Source: an uncultured Pseudomonadota bacterium
GTDB lineage: Bacteria > Myxococcota_A > UBA9160 > PR03
Assembly (NCBI GenBank): GCA_900696485.1
Contig: CAADGG010000103.1
Location: 1 to 64,000 of the forward strand
Direction: 5' to 3'
Length of the DNA: 64,000 nucleotides
In this document: positions 51,880 through 61,019 of the stretch, piece by piece
Numbering within the stretch: the first letter of the stretch is position 1
Layout: each line of letters begins with the position of its first letter
Made by a program: the position numbers and the translations under genes
Notes under the pieces: generated by a model
The model's input: the letters and a program-made list of their open reading frames with translations, nothing else
Told to the model about the DNA's origin: nothing
Database searches by the model: none

Positions 51880-54797
51880 CGGCCGAATCCGCGACGCCGA
51901 GTTCGACCTACCGACTGCAGCTGCGTCGCGACTTCGGGTTCCGCGATGCGGCCGCGCTGGTGCCCTACCTCGCGCGGCTCGGAATCTCGCATGTCTACTG
52001 CTCGCCCTACCTGCGCGCACGCACCGGCAGTCCCCACGGCTACGACATCACCGACCACAGCGCCCTGAATCCCGAACTCGGTGACGAGCTGGACTTCGCC
52101 GGCTTCGTCGCCGCGTTGCGGCGACACCGGCTCGGCCAGATCCTCGATTTCGTGCCGAACCACATGGGGATCGCGCAGGCGGACAACGCCTGGTGGCTCG
52201 ACGTGCTGGAATTCGGCCGGGCATCCCCATGGGCGAGCTTCTTCGACATCGACTGGCAGCCCGCCAAGGCCGAGCTGCGTGGCAAAGTGCTGGCGCCGTT
52301 CCTGGGGGACCACTACGGTACGGTCCTCGAGAGCGGCGGGCTGCGGCTCGCCTTCGATCCGGCGGCCGGGACGCTCTCCGTCTGGTACCACGATCATCGC
52401 TTTCCGGTGTCTCCGCGCACGACGGGCCGGCTGCTTCGCACTCGCCTCTCGACGCTTCCCCTGGCGGCGGACGCGGCGGCACGCCGAAGGTTCGAAGCCG
52501 TTCTCGAGGCACTGGAGGGCACGGCGCCGAGCCGTGCCTCGGCGCGTCGACGGACGCAGGACCGCGAGCGGGCGCGCGCGGCCCAGCGGGAGCTGGCCGC
52601 GCTTGCCGCCCACGAGGAGGCCCTGCGCCGCTGGCTCGTCGCGACCGCTGACGCCGTCAACGGCGAGCCGACCCGGCCTGAGAGCTGGCGTTCGTTGCAT
52701 CGGCTGCTCGAGGCCCAGCACTACCGGCTCGCCTATTGGCGGGTCGCCGCGGACGAGATCAACTACCGGCGTTTCTTCAACGTGAACGAACTGGCCGGCC
52801 TGCGCATGGAACGCCCCGAGGTCTTCGCGGCCACCCACGAACGCGTGCTCGGCTGGATCGCCGACGACACGCTCGACGGACTGCGGATCGATCACATCGA
52901 CGGCCTCTACGATCCCCGCGCCTACTGCGAACGTTTGCGGGAGGCGGTCGGCGCGCGGCCACTCTACCTGGTGGTCGAGAAGATCCTCGCCCATCACGAA
53001 TCGCTGCGCAGCGACTGGCCGGTGGACGGGACGACCGGCTACGAATTCCTCGGCGTGGTCGGCGGCCTGTTCGTCGATCCCACCGGCGAGGCGATCCTGC
53101 GCCGCTGCTGGCGACGCTTCGGCCCCGATGCGCCCGACTTCGACGCCGAAGTCTACGCGTGCAAGAAGCTGGTGATGAACTTCCTGCTCGGCGGCGAGCT
53201 GCAGGTCCTCGCGCATGCGCTCGACGGCCTCTCGGAGGCGCACTGGGATACGCGCGACTTCACCGAGGCCACGCTGCGCGAGGCGCTGAAGGAGGTCGTC
53301 GCCTGCTTCCCGGTCTATCGCAGCTACGTCGACGCGAGGGGTAGCAGCGCCGAAGATCGGCGGGATCTGGACTGGGCGCTCGCCCAGGCGCGCCGCCACT
53401 CGGCAGATCCGGAGCCGAGCCTCTTCGATTGGATCCACGGGGTGTTGAGCACGGATCCGTCGCATCCCGGCGTCGCGGAACGGAATCGCCGCGAGATCCT
53501 GCGCTTCGCCATGCGCTTCCAACAACTCACCGGACCGGTGACGGCCAAGGCCGTCGAAGACACTGCGTACTATCGCCAGCACCTGCTCGTCTCGATCAAC
53601 GAGGTCGGGGACGATCCGCACCGCTTCGGCAGCTCTCCGGCGGCGTATCATCGCGCCAATGCCGAGCGCCTGCGCCGCTGGCCGCGCTCGATGCTCGCGA
53701 CGGCCACGCACGACACGAAGCGCGGAGAGGACACGCGCCTGCGCATCCACGTGCTCTCGGAGTGGGCCGAGGAATGGGAGCAGCACTGCCAGCGCTGGGC
53801 GAGCTGGAATCAGCGCTACAAGCGGACGATTGCGGACGAGCCCGCCCCGGCCTCCGATGACGAGTACTTCCTGTACCAGATCCTGCTCGGCAGCTGGCCG
53901 CATCCCGACGGGGTACCGCCGACGGCGGACACGGCCTGGCTGGCAGCGTGGCGGGAGCGTCTCGAGGGCTACGTGGTGAAAGCGCTGCGTGAGGCCAAGA
54001 AGCGCTCGAGCTGGCGCCATCCGAACCCCGACTACGAAGCGGCGCAGCTCGGCTTCCTGCGCGCGCTGCTCGATGCGAGCCGGCCGAACCCGTTCCTCAC
54101 GGACTTCTCCGCCTTTGCCGCCCGCGTGGCGGTCGTCGCCGCCGTCCACGGGCTCGCCCAGACGGCGCTCAAGCTCGCTGCGCCGGGCGTTCCCGACACC
54201 TATCAGGGTTGTGAGTTCTGGGATCTGTCGCTCGCGGATCCCGACAACCGGCGACCGGTCGACTTCGCCGCCCGGTCGCAAGCGCTCGACGCGCTCGACA
54301 CCGATCTGGCGGGTGAGCGGGCGGACGAGACGCTCGACACGCTGCTCACCGGCTGGCCGGACGGCCGAATCAAGCTGCTCGTCACCGCGCGCCTGCTCGG
54401 CCTGCGCCGGCGACATCCGGAGCTGTTGCGCGAGGGCGACTACCTGCCGCTCGAGACCTGCGGTCTGCACGCCGATCGCGTCGTCGCGTTCCTGCGGAGT
54501 CGCGGCGAGGCGCACCTCGTCATGGTGGCGCCACGTCTGACGGCACCATTGCTGGCGGACGGATCCGGCCTTCGCATCCCCGCCGCGACCTGGGCGGATA
54601 CCGCCGTGTGCATGCCGTCGGGCGAGTCGGCGGGCGAGTGGCGGGACGTCCTCACTGGAAGGCCAAGACGGATGGCGGCGAACGGCGCCTCGGCGCGGCT
54701 CCCGGTCGCGGAGCTACTGGCGCCGCTCCCGGTCGCGGCGCTCTTCGCCGCACCGCCCGGTCTGGCGACCCCGGACCGCAACGTGGCTTCGGGATGA
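51876..54797 (+). CDS. treY: Malto-oligosyltrehalose synthase
   Basis: A 973-residue GH13_26 enzyme that turns the reducing end of alpha-1,4-glucan into a trehalosyl unit. Signature segments in order: STYRLQLRRDFGFRDAAALVPYL, HVYCSPYLRARTGSPHGYD, LDFVPNHMGIA, NYRRFFNVNELAGLRME, nucleophile D339 in GLRIDHIDGLYDP, E368 in LVVEKIL, and TATHDTKRGEDTRLRI. YQGCEFWDLSLADPDNRRPVDF near the C-terminus is also TreY-specific. The length is a little above usual because of an extended C-terminus (about 60 extra, A/P-rich). It overlaps treZ and malQ by 4 bp each. Confidence 0.96.
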   Translation: MTAESATPSSTYRLQLRRDFGFRDAAALVPYLARLGISHVYCSPYLRARTGSPHGYDITDHSALNPELGDELDFAGFVAALRRHRLGQILDFVPNHMGIAQADNAWWLDVLEFGRASPWASFFDIDWQPAKAELRGKVLAPFLGDHYGTVLESGGLRLAFDPAAGTLSVWYHDHRFPVSPRTTGRLLRTRLSTLPLAADAAARRRFEAVLEALEGTAPSRASARRRTQDRERARAAQRELAALAAHEEALRRWLVATADAVNGEPTRPESWRSLHRLLEAQHYRLAYWRVAADEINYRRFFNVNELAGLRMERPEVFAATHERVLGWIADDTLDGLRIDHIDGLYDPRAYCERLREAVGARPLYLVVEKILAHHESLRSDWPVDGTTGYEFLGVVGGLFVDPTGEAILRRCWRRFGPDAPDFDAEVYACKKLVMNFLLGGELQVLAHALDGLSEAHWDTRDFTEATLREALKEVVACFPVYRSYVDARGSSAEDRRDLDWALAQARRHSADPEPSLFDWIHGVLSTDPSHPGVAERNRREILRFAMRFQQLTGPVTAKAVEDTAYYRQHLLVSINEVGDDPHRFGSSPAAYHRANAERLRRWPRSMLATATHDTKRGEDTRLRIHVLSEWAEEWEQHCQRWASWNQRYKRTIADEPAPASDDEYFLYQILLGSWPHPDGVPPTADTAWLAAWRERLEGYVVKALREAKKRSSWRHPNPDYEAAQLGFLRALLDASRPNPFLTDFSAFAARVAVVAAVHGLAQTALKLAAPGVPDTYQGCEFWDLSLADPDNRRPVDFAARSQALDALDTDLAGERADETLDTLLTGWPDGRIKLLVTARLLGLRRRHPELLREGDYLPLETCGLHADRVVAFLRSRGEAHLVMVAPRLTAPLLADGSGLRIPAATWADTAVCMPSGESAGEWRDVLTGRPRRMAANGASARLPVAELLAPLPVAALFAAPPGLATPDRNVASG

Positions 54798-56773
54798 GCG
54801 CGATCCCGTCGGCGTTCCCCGATGCGATCCGCGCTGCGCTCGCCGTGCTCGGGATCCGCGAGCTCGCGCTCGCCATTCACGACGCCAGCCTGCCGATGGC
54901 GCCGGAAGAGGATATCGGGCGCGGTTCCCTCGGCAGCGACGAGGCGATGCGCCTGTTCGCGACGGTGCGGGCGCTCGGCTTCACCGCGATCCAGCTCGGC
55001 CCCCAGGGCGAGACGAGCGCCGGCAATGCCTCGCCCTATGACGCGACTGCGTTCTCGCGCAGCCTCGACTCGCTGGCGTGGATGCCACTCGTGCGAGGCG
55101 AGGACGGTCCGCCCTTGGTCGCAGCCGAGACGCTCACCGCGTGGGTCGCCGAACGGCCGGAGGGCAGCGCGACACGGGTCCGTCACGGACCCGTGTCGCT
55201 CCGGCAGCGCCAGCGGCTCGAGAGCGTCTATCGGTGCTTCCGCGAACAGATCGAGAACGGCAGCGGCGGCGCGGCGAAGGAGGCGCGAGCGCTCGCCCGG
55301 CGACTCACGCACTTCGTCGCGTCTCACCAGCCGTGGCTCGAACGCTACGCGCTCTACGAGGCCCTGAGCGCCGAGCACGGCTGCGACCACCGGAGCGGCT
55401 GGCCGGCGGCGACCGGCGAAATCGACCAGCGACTGTGGGAATCCGGCGCCGAGCCGGCGGCCGCACGGCGCCGGGCCGCCCTGTCTGCCCGGTACGCCGA
55501 GCACATCGCTGTCTATCGATTCGGGCAGTTCCTCGCCCACGAGCAGCACAACGCAGTCCGTCGGCGGGTTGGGAGCCTGGGCCTGCGCTTGCTCGGCGAT
55601 CTGCAGATCGGTGTGTCGGACCGCGATCACTGGGCGTGGCCGGAGGCGTTCCTGACCGGCTATCGGCTGGGCGCCCCGCCGAGCCGCACCAACCCCGACG
55701 GCCAACCCTGGGGCTATCCGGTCCTCGATCCGGAGCGCTACGACGCGGCCAACCCGAACCGTGAGCGCGGAATGCCGGCGGCCGGCCCGTCGCGCGCGCT
55801 GCTGCAGCGGCGGGTGGCCAAGCTCTTCGCGGAGTTCGACGGCATCCGCGTCGATCACCCGCATGGGCTCGTGGATCCGTGGGTCTACCGGAGCGACGAC
55901 CCCGCTCCGCTGCACGCCGTGCAGAACGGCGCCCGACTGTTCTCCGCCCCCGACCTTCCCGACCACCCGGAACTCGCGCACTATGCCATCGCCGGCCGGC
56001 AGGATCTTCGTGCCGGGGCCCTGCGCTGGGCGGACGACTGGGTGGCGAAGCTCGTCCCGGAGCAGGTGGATCGCTATGCGGTGCTCTTCGACGCGCTCGT
56101 CACGACGGCGAAGGAGTACGGCAGCAGCGCCACGGACATCGCGTGCGAGGTCCTGAGCACGCTGCCGCTCCCGGTCGCTCGCGTGCTCGAGCGGCACGGA
56201 CTCGGCCGCTTCCGGGTGACGCAGAAGGCGTCACTCGAGGATCCGCGCGACGGGTACCGCAGCGAGAATGCGCGGCCGGAAGATTGGATCATGATCGGGA
56301 CCCACGATACCCCGCCGATCTGGCAGCTCGTCGAGCAGTGGAGTCGAGACGGCAGTGCGCCCGCCCGCGCGCGGCGCGTCGCCGAACGTCTCGCGGCGGA
56401 TGATCGCCGTCGTGCGCAGCTTCGTGACGAATTCGCCCGCGATCCCGGCCTGCTCGCCCAGGCACACTTCGCGGAACTCTTCGCGAGCCCGGCACGACAG
56501 GTGCTGGTGCTCGCGACAGATCTGCTCGGCATCGACGCATCGTACAATACACCCGGTACGGTCTCGGATGCCAACTGGAGCCTGCGACTGCCCGGCTCGT
56601 GGCGCCGCGACTACGCCGAGCGGCTGGCGCGCGGTCGGGCGCTGGACCTCCCGCGCGCGCTGGCGATGGCGCTGCGCGCGCGCGGCGACCGCTACGCTCG
56701 CGAGCACGCCCCGCTGCTCGCGCGGCTCGAAGCGGACGCCCGCGCCGCGCCGCAGTGGCTGCGCGGAGACTGA
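54794..56773 (+). CDS. malQ: 4-alpha-glucanotransferase, GH77 (MalQ-like)
   Basis: A 659-residue GH77 disproportionating enzyme that moves maltodextrin units between chains. Recognisable parts: SPYDATAFSRS-type acceptor region, WGYPVLDPERY, nucleophile D354 in GIRVDHPHGLVDPWVYR, and IGTHDTPPIWQL with D505. The acid/base segment, normally (A/G)EDLG, is ACEVLS here (E452), and the N-terminal half (about 1-240) has an unusual helical region not seen in short bacterial MalQ. This suggests a divergent subgroup, possibly with altered donor use. It overlaps treY by 4 bp and closes the glucan operon; xthA begins 63 bp further on. Confidence 0.85.
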   Translation: MSAIPSAFPDAIRAALAVLGIRELALAIHDASLPMAPEEDIGRGSLGSDEAMRLFATVRALGFTAIQLGPQGETSAGNASPYDATAFSRSLDSLAWMPLVRGEDGPPLVAAETLTAWVAERPEGSATRVRHGPVSLRQRQRLESVYRCFREQIENGSGGAAKEARALARRLTHFVASHQPWLERYALYEALSAEHGCDHRSGWPAATGEIDQRLWESGAEPAAARRRAALSARYAEHIAVYRFGQFLAHEQHNAVRRRVGSLGLRLLGDLQIGVSDRDHWAWPEAFLTGYRLGAPPSRTNPDGQPWGYPVLDPERYDAANPNRERGMPAAGPSRALLQRRVAKLFAEFDGIRVDHPHGLVDPWVYRSDDPAPLHAVQNGARLFSAPDLPDHPELAHYAIAGRQDLRAGALRWADDWVAKLVPEQVDRYAVLFDALVTTAKEYGSSATDIACEVLSTLPLPVARVLERHGLGRFRVTQKASLEDPRDGYRSENARPEDWIMIGTHDTPPIWQLVEQWSRDGSAPARARRVAERLAADDRRRAQLRDEFARDPGLLAQAHFAELFASPARQVLVLATDLLGIDASYNTPGTVSDANWSLRLPGSWRRDYAERLARGRALDLPRALAMALRARGDRYAREHAPLLARLEADARAAPQWLRGD

Positions 56774-56836
56774 TGTCGAGCCTCGTGCGACACGACACGG
56801 GGCTCGAGGTGCGAGCGGAGCCGGAAGGACGAGACG

Positions 56837-57613
56837 ATGCGAGTGGCGACCTGGAACATCAACGGCATCCGCGCGCGACTCGCGTTCTTGCTCGAATGGC
56901 TCGCCGTGCGCCAGCCCGATGTGGTCGGGCTCCAGGAACTGAAGATCGTCGAGGAGCAGTTCCCGAGCGCCGAGATCGAAGCGGCTGGCTATCACGCAGC
57001 CGTGCTGGGCCAGAAGAGCTGGAATGGCGTCGCCGTGCTGTCCCGCCAGCCGCTCGAAGTCGAGCAACGCGGACTGCCCGGCCAGCACGAGCTGGGAGCG
57101 CGCCTGCTGACCGTTCACACCGGCGGACTGCGCTTCACCAGCGTCTACTGCCCGAACGGCAAACACACCGGGCATGCGGACTTCCCGCGCAAGCTCGCGT
57201 GGCTCGACACGCTCACCGAACATGTCGCGCTGGGCTTCGATCCCGGCGTTCCGGGCGTGCTGTGCGGCGACTTCAACGTCTGCCCGCAACCGATCGATTC
57301 CTGGAACGACGAAGCCATGCGCGGCTCGATCTTCCACACCGATGAGGAGCGCGCACGCATCGAGCGGCTGTTCGTGTCCGGCTGGACCGATCTGTTCCGC
57401 GTGTGCTTCCCGAACGAGCAGGCCTTCACGTGGTGGGACTATCGCGGCGGAGCCTTCCACCGCCGCCACGGGCTGCGCATCGACTTCGTGCTCGGCAATG
57501 CCGCCGTCGTCGAACGCTTGCGCTCCGTCACGATCGATCGTGACTGGCGCAAGAAGCGCGGCGAACTCACGCCGAGCGACCACGCGCCGGTGTTCGCCGA
57601 CCTCGAACCCTGA
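56837..57613 (+). CDS. xthA: Exodeoxyribonuclease III
   Basis: A 258-residue Mg-dependent AP endonuclease/3'-5' exonuclease of base-excision repair. Motifs: TWNINGIRAR (N8), VVGLQELK with E34, GHADFPRKLAWL, CGDFNVCPQPID for the D/N pair, WWDYRGGAFHRRHGLRIDFVL and the final SDHAPVFADL carrying the catalytic histidine. Size and order are those of E. coli XthA. ATG 56837. It shares strand with the glucan operon, 63 bp downstream of malQ, but is functionally separate; it may have its own promoter or be read through. The structured repeat C lies just after its stop. Confidence 0.96.
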   Translation: MRVATWNINGIRARLAFLLEWLAVRQPDVVGLQELKIVEEQFPSAEIEAAGYHAAVLGQKSWNGVAVLSRQPLEVEQRGLPGQHELGARLLTVHTGGLRFTSVYCPNGKHTGHADFPRKLAWLDTLTEHVALGFDPGVPGVLCGDFNVCPQPIDSWNDEAMRGSIFHTDEERARIERLFVSGWTDLFRVCFPNEQAFTWWDYRGGAFHRRHGLRIDFVLGNAAVVERLRSVTIDRDWRKKRGELTPSDHAPVFADLEP

Positions 57614-57668
57614 TGGCAGCCCATGCCGTCGCGTGCGTGGTCGGATGGCGACCGATGGGGTGTCGAGA

Positions 57669-57784
57669 CGGGCGGCAGGCGCACCCCCTCCGCCGAGGTC
57701 CTCGGCGGACGAGGCGAGTGGCCTTACACGCCAGGGGGTCGGGCCGCCTGCGGAGTTCGGCTGCGGGGGTGCGCCTGCCGCCCG
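57669..57784 (-). repeat. Structured dispersed repeat, copy C (inner part only, reverse orientation)
   Basis: A perfect 20-bp inverted repeat: 57669-57688 (CGGGCGGCAGGCGCACCCCC) with 57765-57784. Inside is a palindrome with a 3-base centre at 57690-57708. Its reverse complement aligns end to end with positions 3-117 of copy A: shared blocks include CAGCCGAA/GAGCCGAA, AGGCGGCC and CTCGTCCGCCGAGGAC, while the stem arms differ by compensating changes. The outer inverted repeats of copy B are missing. It sits between the convergent xthA and M13 peptidase genes, where it could end transcription from both sides. Confidence 0.8.
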
Positions 57785-57810
57785 GCGAGGATCCACCGGG
57801 GCGGGCCGCG

Positions 57811-59883
57811 CTACCAGATCCGGCAGATCGGCTCCGGCGCCATCGGGGCGTCGCGCGGACACGAGAAGGCGTCCCGGAACGCCGGCAGCTCCGCCAAGGG
57901 TCCGTTGACCCGGGCGCGCGGGCGCGCACGCGGGTCTCGGCGCGCCATCACGGCGTCATAGCCCGGTTGCGGCTGCGCGCACCAGGCCTGTGCGTAGGCG
58001 ACGAAGAACAGCCTCTCGTGGTCGAGCCCGGCGATCGGAGACGGCGCGCGCGCGGCGGCGCCGGCCTGCGTCCGCCACGCGCGGTGCGCGAGCGCGACAC
58101 CGCCGAGATCCGCCGCGTTCTCCACCGCCGTGAGTCGACCATCGACGTGCAGACCCGGTTCGAGTTCGATCTGGTCGTAGCGATCGATGAGACACGCGAT
58201 TCGATCCTCGAACGCGCGCCGAGTCGGATCGCTCCACCACGGCGCGATGCGACCCGAGGCGTCGAAGAGCTGGCCCCGCGCGTCGAAGGCGTGGGTCCAC
58301 TCGTGCGCCATCATCGAGCCGGCGGCTCCCCAGCGCATCGCGGCGGGTAGCGAGACCTCGAACAGCGACGGCTGCAACAGACCGGCCGGGATCACGATCT
58401 CGTTGGCGCGGGGTTCGTAGAACCCCCGCATCGCGAAGACGGAGACGGGCCAGGCGGCTGGATCGATGGGAGTGCCGACGGCCTCCATCTCGCGCGCGAG
58501 CCGGGCCGCGCCGAGGGACAGCGCGTTCTCGAGATAGCGACCGGGATCCACCTCCGGCGTCCAGTCCTCCGGCCAGGGCTCGGGGTGCCCGATCTTGTGA
58601 CGGACCGACGCGGCCTTCGCGGACGCTGCCGATCGGCTGGCTGCACTGAGCCAGTCGAGGTGCGGCAGAGAGGCGAGGAACGCCGTGCGGACGGCCTCGA
58701 GCATGTCCGTCGCGACGGCACGGCTGTCGCCGGAAAACGTCGCGGCGACGAAGGCGCGGCTCACGAGGTCGGGAAGCGCCGCGAGCGTCGCCTGCGCGCA
58801 GCGCTCCGGACGCGGGGGTCGCGCGATCGCACCGGTGAGCTTCGACTCGAACGCGAAGTCCTGCTCTTCGAACGCGCGGCCGAGGCGTTGCGCCACGGCG
58901 TGGAGCAGGTGCCAGTGCAGATACGCGCGCAGCGTCGCGGGCGACGCACGGCGCAGCGCGGCACCGGCCACCGCGAGCAGATCCGGTCTCGCGAGCTCGA
59001 GAGCCTCGGGATCCGGCGCCCCCAGCGCGGCGAAGTAGACCTCCCAAGGCAGCTCCGGAGTGACGGCTTGCAGCGCCGCGCGACCCCGAACGGCCTGCGC
59101 CGGCGGACTCCCGGTCGCGCCCGACGCCTCCGGGACGATCCCGAGGCTCGCGCGGGCCAGCGCACGCTCGAGCTCGACGACGGCCCGCGCCTGCGAGCGG
59201 GCCCGTGCGCTGCGGACGCCGGCGAGCTCGAACATCCGCGCGACGTGGCGGCGGTAGCCGTCGACGAGGCCGCGCCGGGCTTCGTCGACGTAGAAGCGCG
59301 CCTCGGGCAGCAGGAACCCACCGGGCGCCAGCAGCAGCACGTGACGAGCCGGGTCGGTCGGATCCCGGTCGACTGCGAGCGCGAAGAAGGGGCTCGCCCC
59401 GGGAACCTGCCGCAAGCGGGCCGCCGCCGCGAAGGCACCGGGAAGATCCTCGGCGGTCGCGATCTCCTCACGCCACGGCGTCAGCGGCTCCAGTCCCGCC
59501 GTCGCGATGCCGGCGACATCCATGCAGCTGTCGAAGAACGCCGACGCCTTGCGATGCCACGGCGCCGGCGTCTCGCGTTCGAGGACGGCCACCAACCACG
59601 CGCGGTTGCGCGCATCGATCGAGGTGAGGCTGCGCATGATCTGCGGCCGGTCTTCCGGCGGCGGGACGGCGGCGAGCCAGCCTCCGCACGCGTACTGGTA
59701 GAAATCCTCACACGGGTCGGCAGCCGGGTCGATGGCGGCGAGCACGGAGCGCTGCACCCGCACGGGGTCCGAGGCCTCACGCTGGACCGGACGCGGGGAT
59801 CCCGGCCCACACGCCGCCGTCAGGAGCAGCAGGGTCGCGGCGCGCGCAGGCCGCGCGCCGCGTGCCATGCGCAACGCCATCAC
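57811..59883 (-). CDS. M13 (neprilysin-like) zinc metallopeptidase, lipoprotein
   Basis: A 690-residue exported endopeptidase. The signal ends in a lipobox (LLLLTAAC, C25), so it is anchored as a lipoprotein. The N-terminal M13 domain starts with DPAADPCEDFYQYACGGWL (about 52-70). The catalytic HExxH is H527-E-W-T-H531 followed by AFDARG, and the third ligand motif is E588-N-A-A-D592 in TAVENAADLGG. NEIVIPAGLLQP before it is the family substrate-binding strand. The protein ends in CRIW, the CxxW tail of M13 peptidases. It probably degrades oligopeptides in the periplasm. It converges on xthA with repeat C in between. Confidence 0.94.
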   Translation of the reverse strand: MMALRMARGARPARAATLLLLTAACGPGSPRPVQREASDPVRVQRSVLAAIDPAADPCEDFYQYACGGWLAAVPPPEDRPQIMRSLTSIDARNRAWLVAVLERETPAPWHRKASAFFDSCMDVAGIATAGLEPLTPWREEIATAEDLPGAFAAAARLRQVPGASPFFALAVDRDPTDPARHVLLLAPGGFLLPEARFYVDEARRGLVDGYRRHVARMFELAGVRSARARSQARAVVELERALARASLGIVPEASGATGSPPAQAVRGRAALQAVTPELPWEVYFAALGAPDPEALELARPDLLAVAGAALRRASPATLRAYLHWHLLHAVAQRLGRAFEEQDFAFESKLTGAIARPPRPERCAQATLAALPDLVSRAFVAATFSGDSRAVATDMLEAVRTAFLASLPHLDWLSAASRSAASAKAASVRHKIGHPEPWPEDWTPEVDPGRYLENALSLGAARLAREMEAVGTPIDPAAWPVSVFAMRGFYEPRANEIVIPAGLLQPSLFEVSLPAAMRWGAAGSMMAHEWTHAFDARGQLFDASGRIAPWWSDPTRRAFEDRIACLIDRYDQIELEPGLHVDGRLTAVENAADLGGVALAHRAWRTQAGAAARAPSPIAGLDHERLFFVAYAQAWCAQPQPGYDAVMARRDPRARPRARVNGPLAELPAFRDAFSCPRDAPMAPEPICRIW

Positions 59884-60023
59884 GGCTCGCGAACCGGCAC
59901 GGCCAGTGCGTGCGCGAGAGTCGTGGCCATCCGTCGTTGCTCTCCCTCTCCCGCGTGCGCCGCCCGCGCGGCAGTTTCGGGCTCAGCTCGATCCGGTGGC
60001 GGCCCGGAGCCCGGCCATTGCCG

Positions 60024-60932
60024 TCAGAGGCCGCCGGGCGGGTGTGACTCTCGCAGCGCGTCGAGCGGCACCGGGTCGACGCCCTTGCGGATCCGGTCCT
60101 GCAGCGCCGACCGGTCGAGCAGCGACCGCGGAATCGTACGTCCGAACTCGACGCGCTCCCAGCGCAGCACGCTCTCGGCGCCGTTCGGGAGCTCACGGAT
60201 CCGGACCTGCTTCGGGAACGGGCGGCCGTCCACCAGCTCGACCGACTCGAAGTGCTGCTCGCGGATCGCGGCGCCCGTCACGTCGATGAAGCGCACGCGG
60301 ACCGGCAGGAAGGTCTCCGGGTCGACGCGCGTCTCGACACGGCTGTAGTAGTGGTACGGCCCGCTGTGCAGCTCGACGAAGCGAAGGCCGTCCTCTTCGA
60401 CCGCGCGAACGCTCCCGCTGCGACGCGCGGATGGATCGCTGAGCCAGAGATCCTCGTGCCGGAACAGCGAGTCCGCCCACGGATCCGTCGCGAGCAGGCC
60501 CCGCACCGCCAGCCAACGGCGCTTCTGGATGTCCCAGTACCAGTTGACCAGGGGTTCGCCCGGCGTCACCACGAGCTCCGAAACGACGCTCTCGTCGCTC
60601 CCCTTCTCCTGCATCTCGAAGACCGTGCGCGTGCTGTCGGGCCCCGGCCGACGCAATGCATCGAACGAGAACTCGAGCGTGCGATCGCCGGGTCGGCTCA
60701 CGATCACGTGCGCCCGGCCTGCGAGCGATTCGCCGACGCGCAGCGCGTCCGCGATCCGGCTGTGCCAGACGTCGGCCGACGGCCCGTCCTCCGCGTCCGA
60801 CACGACGGGCGCCGCGAGCAGCACCAGCAACAGCAGCAGCGGGACCCGGCGGGCCGGTCGCGGCGCCAACCGCAGCCGGACGACGCGCTGCGATGCAGAG
60901 GATTGCGCTCCCGAGGTCCCGCGGTTCGCCAT
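60024..60932 (-). CDS. Outer-membrane lipoprotein-sorting-type (LolA/B-fold) protein
   Basis: A 302-residue exported protein. Signal peptide: RRVPLLLLLVLLAAPVVSDAE (about 29-49) after a long basic leader. The mature domain has HVIVSRPGDRTLEFSF, WYWDIQKRRWLAVRGLLATDPWADSLFRHEDLWLSDPSA and YYSRVETRVDPETFLPVRVRFIDVTG, then KQVRIRELPNGAESVLRWE, the layout of the outer membrane lipoprotein-sorting-protein family with a LolA-like half-barrel, also related to DUF1329 in fold. The partner is often an RND exporter, not seen here. ATG 60932 is used; ATG 60953 is an alternative. TATGCT at 60946-60941 is a possible -10, 8 bases from the start. It is divergent from the FdhF-like gene. Confidence 0.8.
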   Translation of the reverse strand: MANRGTSGAQSSASQRVVRLRLAPRPARRVPLLLLLVLLAAPVVSDAEDGPSADVWHSRIADALRVGESLAGRAHVIVSRPGDRTLEFSFDALRRPGPDSTRTVFEMQEKGSDESVVSELVVTPGEPLVNWYWDIQKRRWLAVRGLLATDPWADSLFRHEDLWLSDPSARRSGSVRAVEEDGLRFVELHSGPYHYYSRVETRVDPETFLPVRVRFIDVTGAAIREQHFESVELVDGRPFPKQVRIRELPNGAESVLRWERVEFGRTIPRSLLDRSALQDRIRKGVDPVPLDALRESHPPGGL

Positions 60933-61019
60933 CTGCGGGTAGCATAGCGGCATGCCTCCCCGATCCGACCTCGGCTCCCCCGTCTCCCGCCGAGACCGGG
61001 TGCTGCCGGCCGCGCGCTG

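Noticed and set aside
42278..54515. Long minus-strand frames opposite the glucan operon
   Set aside because: They mirror the coding strand of treS, glgB, glgX and treY, whose catalytic motifs are intact; the antisense products have no recognisable domain.
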